Notes: generated from the letters alone by a model not told the origin. A stretch of DNA of 16,979 nucleotides from Methylophilaceae bacterium (GCA_025362115.1 JANYIK010000063.1:1-16979), one strand, 5' to 3'. Numbered from the stretch's first letter, positions 1 to 7,262 are shown. Program-made: numbers and translations.

Positions 1-314
1 AAATTCAGCGTGACTTCGGCCAAGCAAGTGCAGGTTTCCACCACTTCGGCCAAGTCCGCCAGCCCATTCAAATCACGGGCGATCAGCCGCAGCATCACGC
101 ATTTTCTGAGTTGTCTTAAGGCACGCTTCAGGCTGTCTTCATCGTCAACCATGCAGCCAGCCAGAAACGTCTGCATCTGTGTAGCAGAAAAACTCTGTCG
201 CAAACCGTCAATCGGTGTTTGCAAGCTACGTCTGAAAAACGGGCTTAAGTCGCAGGCACGCTCAAGCAGCGGGGATTCTGCCGATGGTGGGAGTGGTGCT
301 ATCATACGAGTCAT
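1..314 (-). CDS. glnE: GlnE, glutamine synthetase adenylyltransferase/adenylyl-removing enzyme (N-terminal part only)
   Basis: Partial gene: the minus strand is open from an ATG at 314 to the left edge, giving 104 residues. The segment starting VMLRLIARDLNGLADLAEV, followed by a Leu/Ala-rich stretch, matches the N-terminal region of GlnE, where an R-L-R-x-x-V-M-L-R-x-I-x-R-D-L pattern leads into the first nucleotidyltransferase domain. GlnE of about 900 residues adds and removes AMP on glutamine synthetase in response to PII and glutamine, controlling nitrogen assimilation in the cytosol. The catalytic domains lie outside the window. A second in-frame ATG at 305 is possible, and an in-frame TAA lies a few codons upstream of 314. 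A weak TTAGG precedes 314. The divergent ppsR starts only about 20 bases away, so the glnE promoter must lie within ppsR coding sequence or there is almost no leader. Identification rests on motif recall from the N-terminus only. Confidence 0.82.
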   Translation of the reverse strand, partial: MTRMIAPLPPSAESPLLERACDLSPFFRRSLQTPIDGLRQSFSATQMQTFLAGCMVDDEDSLKRALRQLRKCVMLRLIARDLNGLADLAEVVETCTCLAEVTLN

Positions 315-334
315 TATGCCTAATGGTACTGATT

Positions 335-1147
335 ATGCCCAAGCGTAGCGTATTTTTTATATCCGATAGCACCGGCATCACCGCTGAGGCGCTAGGTTTG
401 AGTTTGCTGGCGCACTTTGATGGTATCGAATTCGAGCAACACCGCGTGCCATTTGTAGACAATGCCGACAAAGCCCGCGAAGTCGCCACCCGCATCGAAA
501 TGGCGCGAGAAAAAGACGGTCACCGCCCGATTCTGGTCATGACCCTGGTCGGTTCCGACATCCGCGCTGTGTTCAAAGAGTGCAACGCGCTCAGTCTTGA
601 CCTGTTTGGCACCTTTATCAACCCGTTATCCGCGGAACTCAGCATGCCGCCCGCACGCGAAATCGGCATGGCACGGCGCGTGGCCAGCAATGAATATCGG
701 GTAAGGCTTAACGCCATCAACTTCACGCTCAAGCACGATGACGGTATCAGCGATGAAGGACTGGAAGAGGCTGACCTTATCCTGGTGGGCGTATCGCGTT
801 GTGGCAAAACACCCACCAGTTTGTATCTGGCCATGCAGTTTGGCCTCAAGACCGCCAACTATCCCTTGCTGCCAGATGATTTTGAACGCAGACAACTCCC
901 CGGCACCCTGGCGCAACACCGCAACAAGCTGTTTGGTTTGACGGTAACTGCCGAACGCCTCAGTAGCATCCGCAAAGAACGCCGCCCTGACAGCACCTAT
1001 GCCTCGCTCCACAATTGCCGTCATGAACTGGTGTTAGCCGAAGACATGATGCGCCGCGAGAATATTCGCTATCTGGATAGCAGCAACCGCTCAATTGAGG
1101 AGACGGCGACCACCGTCATGCAACAGTTCGGCATCGAGCGTCACTAG
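335..1147 (+). CDS. ppsR: PSRP, phosphoenolpyruvate synthase regulatory protein (bifunctional kinase/pyrophosphorylase)
   Basis: 270 residues from the ATG at 335, which opens MPKRSVFFISDSTGITAEAL, the conserved start of the DUF299/PSRP family. The family uses ADP to phosphorylate a threonine next to the catalytic histidine of PEP synthase, inactivating it, and reverses this by phosphorolysis. The P-loop-like G-V-S-R-C-G-K-T-P-T lies at residues 152-161; many relatives have Ser where this has Cys. The downstream LGLKTANYPLLPDD-type region is also typical. The likely substrate is the PEP synthase at 2728, whose T420-C-H422 motif has the target Thr and catalytic His. Earlier in-frame ATGs (284, 323) would overlap or nearly touch glnE and are less likely by family alignment. 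No convincing Shine-Dalgarno sequence precedes any of them. ppsR and ppsA lie on the same strand but are separated by a LysR gene and a toxin-antitoxin remnant, so they are not co-transcribed here. Confidence 0.93.
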   Translation: MPKRSVFFISDSTGITAEALGLSLLAHFDGIEFEQHRVPFVDNADKAREVATRIEMAREKDGHRPILVMTLVGSDIRAVFKECNALSLDLFGTFINPLSAELSMPPAREIGMARRVASNEYRVRLNAINFTLKHDDGISDEGLEEADLILVGVSRCGKTPTSLYLAMQFGLKTANYPLLPDDFERRQLPGTLAQHRNKLFGLTVTAERLSSIRKERRPDSTYASLHNCRHELVLAEDMMRRENIRYLDSSNRSIEETATTVMQQFGIERH

Positions 1148-1200
1148 TCATTCTGACGCTGTGGTTGTGACATGAGATATTTGACTAGACTCCCGCCGTA

Positions 1201-1232
1201 GCCTGCCCTCGAATGCTTTAGTCGGGGGCGGG
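1201..1232. repeat. GC-rich hairpin, REP-like remnant or weak terminator
   Basis: CCTGCCCTCG (about 1202-1211) can pair with CGGGGGCGGG (about 1223-1232) through ten base pairs, two of them G-U, around an AT-rich loop of 11 bases. The right arm continues into GGAATGACG, a sequence that commonly flanks short dispersed repeats in proteobacterial intergenic DNA. It lies about 50 bases after the ppsR stop and just before the toxin remnant. No T-run follows on either strand, so a canonical intrinsic terminator is unlikely. Confidence 0.4.
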
Positions 1233-1241
1233 AATGACGAC

Positions 1242-1378
1242 CTACTTATAAACCTTACTTCTGTGTCCAACTTTAACAACTTCGATAATCAACCGCTCGT
1301 CCTGAATATCAATTACCAGCCGATACTCGCTTTGCGCTGGCTTTGATTTCAACTGCCTAAGCCAAGCTCTTCCTCCAG
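1242..1378 (-). pseudogene. RelE/ParE-type toxin remnant (C-terminal part, frame-disrupted)
   Basis: The minus strand carries an unannotated reading stretch ending at the stop 1242-1244. Its last residues read SEYRLVIDIQDER, then LIIEVVKVGHRSKVYK. This is the characteristic C-terminal beta-sheet of RelE-superfamily mRNA interferases (pattern YRLVYxIxDxxLxxxVxxVGHRxxVY), with the conserved V-G-H-R. The upstream two-thirds of a normal 85-95 residue toxin is missing. In another frame, immediately after the antitoxin stop, the sequence reads VEIKASAK, which resembles a RelE/ParE N-terminus. Together this suggests an internal deletion of roughly 50 codons with a frameshift, joining first and last parts near 1325-1335. 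The open stretch overlaps the antitoxin gene. No ATG or GTG start is present; a TTG overlapping the antitoxin stop (TTGA) could in principle start a peptide of about 37 residues. The C-terminal match is clear; the deletion model is inference. Confidence 0.7.
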
Positions 1379-1555
1379 TTGTGCCAAAGTGACAGTTTTC
1401 TCGCCCTTGCGTTTCATTACGTCAAAATAATCTTCCAATTCTTCCAAATAGGCCTCAAGCGCAGCTTCGGTTATTGCGTCTGGCGTTTTCCCGATTTGCT
1501 GTGCGGCCTTGTTTAACCTGTCTTCAATTTGTGCTGGCAATCTGACGTTTAACAT
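1349..1555 (-). CDS. RelB/ParD-like ribbon-helix-helix antitoxin
   Basis: 68 residues. The N-terminus MLNVRLPAQIEDRLNKAAQQ has the short beta-strand plus two helices of the RHH/MetJ-Arc fold, followed by TPDAITEAALEAYLEELEDY. The C-terminal tail (TVTLAQLEEELGL) is the acidic toxin-wrapping segment typical of RelB-type antitoxins. AAGGAG lies eight bases before the ATG, a good ribosome binding site. TACAAT on the minus strand (complement of 1581-1586), just inside the gap after lysR, may serve as its -10 box, though the -35 is poor. Such antitoxins normally bind a palindromic operator and neutralise the RelE/ParE toxin encoded directly downstream; here that partner survives only as a broken remnant (1242-1378). 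It may therefore be an orphan antitoxin, able to repress or cross-neutralise, or be decaying. Confidence 0.8.
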   Translation of the reverse strand: MLNVRLPAQIEDRLNKAAQQIGKTPDAITEAALEAYLEELEDYFDVMKRKGEKTVTLAQLEEELGLGS

Positions 1556-1603
1556 GATGTCGGCTCCTTTTGATGCGGGGATTGTATCACTCTCAATGCA
1601 GGA

Positions 1604-2521
1604 CTAACTCTCTGCATAAACCTCTTTAGTAATCTCAATAAACCGCTGCGCCTGCGGCGAGATAAACCGCCCCTTGCGTTGCACGATACCGTAGCTGCGA
1701 CGCGGGAAATAATTGCCCAAGGGCATTTGGGCGATCTTCTCGGTTCCGGTCAGGCAGATGTCGGTAACGATGGAAATTCCCAACCCTAATTCCACATATT
1801 TCTTGATCACTTCCCAGCCACCCGCTTCCAGTGTCACCTTGTACTCCAAACCCTGCTGTTGAAAGGCGTAATCCACGGTGCGCCATGTGGAAAGGTGGCG
1901 TGGCGGAAGGATCAAACCGTAGGGGCTGATGTCGGCCAGGGTCACGTCTTCCTTGCTTGCCAGCGGATGATCCAAAGGCGTTATCAGTATCGGGTCATGG
2001 GTGACGAAAGGTTCATAAATAATGTCCTCCATGGGTTCTATCATCGAGCCTATGGCAAAATCAATTTCGTCCGCTCTTAACAAACGCAAGCCATCGCGAC
2101 CAGTAACATTCTGGATTTTCAGGCGGATATTAGGATAGGCTGCGGTGAAGCGTTGCACAGCCTCGGGCATGATGTAGAGGATGGTGGACTCACCCGCGCC
2201 TATGCTAATTTGGCCGCTATCAATATGGCCATAAGCGGCAGCGAAGGTTTCTTCCAGCTTATCTATGCCTTCCACCAAGGGCTGTGAGATTTGATATAGC
2301 ACATCGCCTTGCGGGGTCATTTTCATGGTGGTGCCACGGCGCTCAAAGAGTTGCACACCGAGTTCACGCTCTAGCGCTTGCAGTTGCAAGGTCACCGATG
2401 GTTGGCTCAAAAACAAGGCCTCAGCGGCTTGCGTGACACTGCCGGTACGCACCACCTGCTGAAAAGCGCGTAGCTGTTTCAGGCGATTTTTTTTGTAATA
2501 ATAATTAGGGTTCTGTGCCAT
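1604..2521 (-). CDS. LysR-type transcriptional regulator
   Basis: 305 residues from the ATG at 2521; a GTG at 2533 would add four (MKKL). The winged helix-turn-helix occupies roughly residues 14-72, with AAEALFLSQPSVTLQLQALE as recognition region and LGVQLFERRG as wing. After a linker helix (residues 73-90) comes the periplasmic-binding-protein-like effector domain, beginning with the strand that reads SGQISIGAGESTILYIMPEA. A polar N-terminal extension (AQNPNYYYKKN) precedes the usual LysR start. The overall pattern is CysB/CbbR-like, but the ligand cannot be read from sequence. It is divergent from ppsA, and the shared gap holds an inverted repeat with two T-N11-A matches (2570-2586), the usual LysR operator pattern. 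Control of its own gene and of ppsA is therefore the simplest hypothesis. The weak -35 of ppsA agrees with activator dependence. Confidence 0.9.
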   Translation of the reverse strand: MAQNPNYYYKKNRLKQLRAFQQVVRTGSVTQAAEALFLSQPSVTLQLQALERELGVQLFERRGTTMKMTPQGDVLYQISQPLVEGIDKLEETFAAAYGHIDSGQISIGAGESTILYIMPEAVQRFTAAYPNIRLKIQNVTGRDGLRLLRADEIDFAIGSMIEPMEDIIYEPFVTHDPILITPLDHPLASKEDVTLADISPYGLILPPRHLSTWRTVDYAFQQQGLEYKVTLEAGGWEVIKKYVELGLGISIVTDICLTGTEKIAQMPLGNYFPRRSYGIVQRKGRFISPQAQRFIEITKEVYAES

Positions 2522-2569
2522 GAGTTTTTTCACCAGCTTTATAACACTACCCCATGATTATAAGCCTCA

Positions 2570-2586
2570 TCAATACTTTGCATTGA
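2570..2586. promoter_or_regulatory. Candidate LysR operator (TCAAT-N7-ATTGA)
   Basis: The stretch reads TCAATACTTTGCATTGA, a perfect 5-bp inverted repeat with a 7-base spacer. Both T-N11-A registers of the LysR-type consensus are satisfied (T2570 to A2582, T2574 to A2586). It lies between the divergent lysR and ppsA genes. A second imperfect dyad, ATGA-N9-TCAT, abuts it at 2554-2570. Binding is inferred from pattern and position only. Confidence 0.5.
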
Positions 2587-2611
2587 AACAATTGCCTAGT
2601 CAAATAAAACC

Positions 2612-2636
2612 ACACTGTTTAGCCTCTAACACTGTT
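2612..2636. repeat. Direct repeat ACACTGTT, 17 bp apart, upstream of ppsA
   Basis: ACACTGTT occurs at 2612-2619 and again at 2629-2636, a spacing of 17 bases that places the copies roughly 1.6 helical turns apart. They lie between the candidate LysR site and the ppsA -10 box. They could be a second activator site, but chance in AT-rich DNA cannot be excluded. Confidence 0.3.
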
Positions 2637-2685
2637 AATTCTATCCATAGTGCTTTACTGGGCATAAAACGTTCGCAACATGAAA

Positions 2686-2691
2686 TATAAT
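2686..2691 (+). promoter_or_regulatory. Candidate ppsA -10 box (TATAAT)
   Basis: A perfect TATAAT lies 36 bases before the preferred ppsA ATG. No good -35 hexamer sits 16-18 bases upstream, as expected for a promoter that depends on an activator such as the divergent LysR protein. The predicted start would be about 2698. Confidence 0.5.
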
Positions 2692-2727
2692 GACTAATTT
2701 TCCCAATAGCACAGCATGGAGCGCAAT

Positions 2728-5106
2728 ATGAATCAGCACGTGGTTATTCCCTTTGAGCAATTAGGTTTAGGCGATGTCGAGCAGGTGGGCGGCAAAAACT
2801 CGTCTTTGGGCGAGATGATCCAACATCTTTCCAAAGCTGGAGTCCGTGTCCCAGGAGGCTTTGCGACGACCGCACAAGCCTATCGAGACTTTCTAGCCGC
2901 GAATAAACTAGATACAAAAATCGAAGCCGCGCTGGTGTCGCTGGATGTAGATGACGTGAATACGCTGGCCAAAGTGGGTGCGGAAATCCGCCAATGGATA
3001 GTTGACGCGCCGTTTCAACCCGAACTCAACGCCGCTATCGCCGAACACTACGCCAAACTCACCGCCAATGGCGACGGTACCTTTGCTGTACGTTCCTCCG
3101 CCACAGCAGAAGATTTACCGGATGCCTCTTTCGCTGGACAGCAAGAAAGCTTTCTCAACATTCACGGGCTGGATAACATCCTGCACGCCATCAAGGAAGT
3201 ATTCGCCTCGCTGTATAACGACCGCGCCATTGCTTATCGCGTGCATAAAAACTTCGTCCACGCCGACGTGGCTTTATCCGCTGGCGTGCAGCGCATGGTG
3301 CGTAGCGACTTGGGTGCTTCCGGCGTGATGTTCACCATAGACACCGAATCCGGCTTTCCTGACGTAGTGTTCATCACCGCCTCGCACGGATTGGGCGAAA
3401 CCGTGGTGCAGGGTGCGGTGAATCCCGATGAATTCTACGTGCACAAGCCCATGTTGGCGGCCAACAGGCCCGCCGTGCTGCGCCGTAACTTGGGCTCCAA
3501 ACGCATCAAGATGCTATTCGCCGATGCCACCTCTGCCGGACGTTCCACCGTCACCGTAGACACCACCGAAGCCGAGCGCCGCCAGTTCGCCATCACTGAT
3601 GCCGAGGTACTGGAACTGGCCAACTACGCGGTCATCATCGAGAAACACTATCAGCGTCCCATGGACATCGAGTGGGGACGCGACGGGTTGGATGGCAAGT
3701 TGTATATCCTGCAAGCACGTCCTGAAACGGTGAAATCGCAGGCGGGCGCAAATGGAAAAACGGGTGGCGCAGAAAAATTCAAGCTACTGCAATCCGGCAC
3801 CGTGCTGGTCAGTGGCCGCGCCATTGGGCAAAAGATAGGCAGCGGCCCAGTACGCTTGGTCAAAAGCGCGAGCGAAATGGATAGGGTCAAGGCTGGCGAC
3901 GTACTGGTAGCCGACATGACTGACCCCAACTGGGAACCCGTAATGAAGCGCGCCTCCGCCATTATCACCAACCGTGGCGGGCGTACCTGCCACGCCGCCA
4001 TCATCGCCCGTGAATTGGGGATTCCCGCCATTGTGGGTTGCGGCAATGCCACCGAAACGCTTACCGAAAACCAAGTGGTCACTGCCTGCTGCGCCGAGGG
4101 CGATACTGGCGCGGTATATGACGGCAAGCTCGATTTTGAAATCACACAACAAGACTCAGCGCCTTTGGAAAAAGCGCCGGTCAAGATCATGATGAACGTG
4201 GGCAACCCTGAACTGGCCTTCGATTTCGCACAAATCCCCAATGATGGCGTGGGGCTGGCGCGTATGGAGTTCGTCATCAACAACATGATAGGCGTGCATC
4301 CCAAGGCGATTTTGCAATTTAGCCGCCTGATGGAACCCCTGAAAAGCCAGGTTGCCGAGCGTGCTTATGGCTATAACAATCCGCAAGAGTTTTACGTCAA
4401 CAAGCTGGCAGAGGGCGTGGCAACTATCGCCGCCGCATTCTGGCCTAAACCTGTCATCGTGCGCCTGTCGGACTTCAAGTCCAACGAGTACCGAAAACTT
4501 GTCGGTGGCGAGATGTACGAGCCCATCGAAGAAAATCCCATGCTGGGTTTCCGTGGTGCGGGGCGTTACGTTGCCCCCGATTTCCGTGACTGCTTCGAGA
4601 TGGAATGCCGTGCCATGAAACTGGTGCGCGAGCAGCTCGGCTATACCAATGTAGAGTTGATGGTGCCGTTCGTTCGTACCTTAAGTGAAGCCAGCGCAGT
4701 GATAGACAAACTGGCCTCGCATGGCTTGAAACGCGGCGAACACGGCTTGCGCCTCATCATGATGTGCGAAATTCCTTCCAACGCTTTACTGGCAGAAGAA
4801 TTCCTTCAGTATTTCGATGGTTTCTCCATTGGCTCCAATGACTTGACCCAACTCACCCTAGGCGTGGATCGAGATTCCTCGCTGGTGGCAGAAGCCTTTG
4901 ACGAACGCAATCCGGCGGTGCAAAAACTGCTGAAGATGGCCATAGACACTTGTAATCGTTTAGGTAAATACGTGGGTATTTGCGGTCAAGGGCCATCGGA
5001 TCATCCGGATTTCGCTGAATGGCTGGTAGATGCTGGGATACAGAGCGTGTCGCTGAATCCGGATACGGTCATTGCCACTTGGCGCAGACTGGCAGACAGA
5101 AAGTAG
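2728..5106 (+). CDS. ppsA: Phosphoenolpyruvate synthase (pyruvate, water dikinase)
   Basis: 792 residues, the same length as E. coli PpsA. It converts pyruvate + ATP + water to PEP + AMP + phosphate, the entry to gluconeogenesis from pyruvate. Domains: N-terminal ATP-grasp pyruvate/ATP domain (about 15-345, starting VGGKNSSLGEMI), swivelling phosphohistidine domain (about 380-460), and C-terminal PEP/pyruvate TIM barrel (about 480-790). The phosphohistidine motif GGRTCHAAIIARELGIPA holds T420-C421-H422; H422 is the phosphorylated residue and T420 the expected PSRP target. The C-terminal catalytic Cys is in GICGQGPSDHP (C752). The ATG at 2728 is chosen over 2716 because GGAG (2718-2721) lies six bases before it, and no ribosome site precedes 2716. 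No gene follows closely on its strand until acs, 128 bases later. Probably regulated by the LysR gene product upstream and by PSRP. Confidence 0.97.
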   Translation: MNQHVVIPFEQLGLGDVEQVGGKNSSLGEMIQHLSKAGVRVPGGFATTAQAYRDFLAANKLDTKIEAALVSLDVDDVNTLAKVGAEIRQWIVDAPFQPELNAAIAEHYAKLTANGDGTFAVRSSATAEDLPDASFAGQQESFLNIHGLDNILHAIKEVFASLYNDRAIAYRVHKNFVHADVALSAGVQRMVRSDLGASGVMFTIDTESGFPDVVFITASHGLGETVVQGAVNPDEFYVHKPMLAANRPAVLRRNLGSKRIKMLFADATSAGRSTVTVDTTEAERRQFAITDAEVLELANYAVIIEKHYQRPMDIEWGRDGLDGKLYILQARPETVKSQAGANGKTGGAEKFKLLQSGTVLVSGRAIGQKIGSGPVRLVKSASEMDRVKAGDVLVADMTDPNWEPVMKRASAIITNRGGRTCHAAIIARELGIPAIVGCGNATETLTENQVVTACCAEGDTGAVYDGKLDFEITQQDSAPLEKAPVKIMMNVGNPELAFDFAQIPNDGVGLARMEFVINNMIGVHPKAILQFSRLMEPLKSQVAERAYGYNNPQEFYVNKLAEGVATIAAAFWPKPVIVRLSDFKSNEYRKLVGGEMYEPIEENPMLGFRGAGRYVAPDFRDCFEMECRAMKLVREQLGYTNVELMVPFVRTLSEASAVIDKLASHGLKRGEHGLRLIMMCEIPSNALLAEEFLQYFDGFSIGSNDLTQLTLGVDRDSSLVAEAFDERNPAVQKLLKMAIDTCNRLGKYVGICGQGPSDHPDFAEWLVDAGIQSVSLNPDTVIATWRRLADRK

Positions 5107-5153
5107 TTCGCTGCTAATTAAGTGTAAGGCTGGTAGAAATTGTTTTATTTGAG

Positions 5154-5196
5154 TTTTATTGTTTCAACTAGGTAAAGAGTAGGAATAACAATAAAA
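5154..5196. promoter_or_regulatory. Perfect 10-bp inverted repeat in the ppsA-acs gap
   Basis: TTTTATTGTT (5154-5163) is exactly complementary to AACAATAAAA (5187-5196), with 23 bases between the arms. Arm centres are 33 bp apart, about three helical turns, so a dimeric regulator could bind both on one face. It lies about 40 bases before the acs start. As an RNA stem it would be weak (one G-C pair per arm... AT only otherwise), so a terminator for ppsA is less likely than an operator. No recognisable -35/-10 pair for acs was found here. Confidence 0.35.
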
Positions 5197-5234
5197 ATAT
5201 AAAAATAAACGTTCTATATTTGGAGGAGTCCGTA

Positions 5235-7211
5235 ATGAGTTCCATCGAGTCAGTCAGTAATGAAACCCGTGTTTTCATGCCTCATGAAGACATTATTAAA
5301 AATGCAACTATCGCCGGGATGGACGCATACAAAGCGTTATGTGATGAGGCCGAGAAGGATCACGCAGGATTTTGGGCAAAGCTGGCGCGTGAACTATTGG
5401 TCTGGCACAAACCCTTCACTCGTGCGCTCGATGAGTCCAATGCGCCGTTTTACAAATGGTTCGATGATGGCGAACTCAACGTCTCTTACAACTGTCTTGA
5501 TCGCCATCTTGCAACGCGCGGCGACAAGACGGCCATCATCTTTGAAGGTGACAACGGTGAAGTTACCCACGTTACTTATAAGCAACTACACCAACGCGTA
5601 TGTCAATTCGCCAATGCCCTGAAAACGCTCAACCTCAATGTTGGTGATCGCGTGGTGATCTACCTGCCGATGGGAATCGAAGCCGTAGTAGCCATGCAGG
5701 CCTGCGCGAGACTGGGTCTTATCCATTCTGTGGTGTTCGGAGGTTTCTCTGCAAAAAGCCTGCAAGAACGTATCCATGATGCTGGCGCCCGCGCCGTCAT
5801 AACCTCAGATGGTCAATTCAGAGGCGGTAAAGCATTACCCCTCAAACCAGCAGTAGATGAAGCGCTTACCATGCCCGGTTGCGAGACCATTGAAAAAGTC
5901 ATTGTGTTCAAGCGTACTGGGGGTGAAGTTGCATGGAACTCCCGCGATGTATGGTGGCACGACATCGTTCAAGGCAAGGCAGACACCTGCGAACCTGTCA
6001 TGGTTAATGCTGAGCATCCACTTTTCTTGCTTTACACCTCCGGCTCTACCGGCACACCCAAAGGCGTTCAACATTCTTCAGCTGGCTACCTACTGCATGC
6101 CATGAACACCATGCGCTGGACTTTCGACGCTAAGGAAAATGATGTCTTCTGGTGTACTGCTGATGTAGGCTGGATCACCGGTCACAGCTACGTCGCCTAC
6201 GGCCCACTGGCACTGGGTGTAACACAGATAATATTTGAAGGCGTTCCTACTTATCCGGATGCTGGGCGATTCTGGCAAATGATACAGAAGCACAAAGTCA
6301 GTATTTTCTATACTGCGCCTACTGCCATCCGCTCTTTGATTAAGGCCTCGGAAACCAACCCCGCAACCCATCCGAAAAACTTTAATCTATCCAGCCTACG
6401 ATTACTTGGCTCGGTGGGTGAGCCCATCAATCCGGAAGCCTGGATGTGGTATTACCAGAATATCGGTGGCAGTCGTTGTCCGATTCTGGATACCTTCTGG
6501 CAAACCGAATCCGGCGGTCACGTCATCACGCCGTTACCAGTCACTCCACTGGTACCTGGCTCATGCACCATGCCCCTTCCCGGCATGGCTGTGGCAGTGG
6601 TAGACGAAACAGGCCAGGACGTGCCATGGGGAACAGGGGGATTGCTTGTGATTAAAAAACCTTGGCCGTCAATGATACGCGCTGTTTGGGGAGACCCGGA
6701 ACGTTATCAAAAATCCTATTTCCCAGAAGACTTAGGTGGCAAACTCTATCTTGCAGGCGACGGAGCTATACGTGATGCCAAGACCGGCTACTTCACCATT
6801 ATGGGTCGCATTGACGACGTGCTGAACGTCTCTGGGCACCGCATGGGCACCATGGAAATCGAATCTGCACTCGTAGCAAACCCCTTGGTCGCCGAGGCTG
6901 CCGTAGTTGGCAAACCTCATGATATCAAGGGTGAAGCGATAGTGGCCTACGTCGTCCTCAAAGGAACTAGACCAGAAGGCGAAGAGGCTAAGAAGATTGT
7001 CGCCCAACTACGAGACTGGGTAGGTAAGGAGATCGGCCCAATCGCCAAACCAGACGAGATTCGTTTTGGCGACAACCTGCCTAAAACCCGTTCCGGCAAA
7101 ATCATGAGACGTTTACTGCGCACTCTTGCAAAGGGAGAGGAAATCACTGCAGATATCTCAACTCTGGACAATCCAGCCATTCTCGAACAGCTCAAACAGG
7201 TTATTAAGTAA
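5235..7211 (+). CDS. acs: Acetyl-CoA synthetase (AMP-forming)
   Basis: 658 residues (E. coli Acs has 652). It activates acetate with ATP and CoA via acetyl-AMP, giving acetyl-CoA, AMP and pyrophosphate in the cytosol. Landmarks: adenylation P-loop YTSGSTGTPKG (from Y267), the acetate-pocket region DVGWITGHSYVAYGPL, FWQTESGG with W422 at the position that restricts the pocket to acetate in Acs (propionyl-CoA synthetases have a small residue), the hinge/A8 segment GRIDDVLNVSGHRMGT, and the A10 motif PKTRSGKIMRR with catalytic K622, the usual site of inhibitory lysine acetylation. GGAGGAG (5222-5228) six bases before the ATG fixes the start; an upstream in-frame TTG at 5220 is rejected. It stands alone between ppsA and the convergent phaR and ends in a strong terminator. 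Beside PHB genes it probably feeds acetate carbon to PHB and central metabolism. Confidence 0.96.
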   Translation: MSSIESVSNETRVFMPHEDIIKNATIAGMDAYKALCDEAEKDHAGFWAKLARELLVWHKPFTRALDESNAPFYKWFDDGELNVSYNCLDRHLATRGDKTAIIFEGDNGEVTHVTYKQLHQRVCQFANALKTLNLNVGDRVVIYLPMGIEAVVAMQACARLGLIHSVVFGGFSAKSLQERIHDAGARAVITSDGQFRGGKALPLKPAVDEALTMPGCETIEKVIVFKRTGGEVAWNSRDVWWHDIVQGKADTCEPVMVNAEHPLFLLYTSGSTGTPKGVQHSSAGYLLHAMNTMRWTFDAKENDVFWCTADVGWITGHSYVAYGPLALGVTQIIFEGVPTYPDAGRFWQMIQKHKVSIFYTAPTAIRSLIKASETNPATHPKNFNLSSLRLLGSVGEPINPEAWMWYYQNIGGSRCPILDTFWQTESGGHVITPLPVTPLVPGSCTMPLPGMAVAVVDETGQDVPWGTGGLLVIKKPWPSMIRAVWGDPERYQKSYFPEDLGGKLYLAGDGAIRDAKTGYFTIMGRIDDVLNVSGHRMGTMEIESALVANPLVAEAAVVGKPHDIKGEAIVAYVVLKGTRPEGEEAKKIVAQLRDWVGKEIGPIAKPDEIRFGDNLPKTRSGKIMRRLLRTLAKGEEITADISTLDNPAILEQLKQVIK

Positions 7212-7230
7212 AAAGCAATCTAAAGACCAT

Positions 7231-7262
7231 TAGCCCGTGCAAATGTGCGGGCTATTTTTTTT
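7231..7262 (+). terminator. Intrinsic terminator of acs, overlapping the phaR stop codon
   Basis: TAGCCCG (7231-7237) pairs with CGGGCTA (7248-7254); inner T-G, G-T and C-G pairs can extend the stem around an AAAT tetraloop. Eight T's follow (7255-7262). The right arm contains the stop codon of the convergent phaR (7252-7254). On the minus strand no T-run directly follows the hairpin, so it is mainly a plus-strand terminator. Confidence 0.9.

Noticed and set aside
10..348. 112-codon plus-strand open frame at the left edge
   Set aside because: It is antisense to the glnE N-terminus, whose translation matches a known family; the plus frame has no family features.
3651..4304. 217-codon minus-strand frame inside ppsA
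   Set aside because: Antisense shadow of a conserved coding region; Ser/Pro-rich translation with no recognisable domain.
5125..5160. Possible sigma54 promoter upstream of acs (CTGGTAG...TTGT)
   Set aside because: The GG and TG/GC elements are seven bases apart, not ten, so the -24/-12 spacing fails.
7231..7262. Bidirectional terminator serving phaR as well
   Set aside because: On the minus strand the hairpin is followed by AATGGTCTTTAG rather than a T-run.
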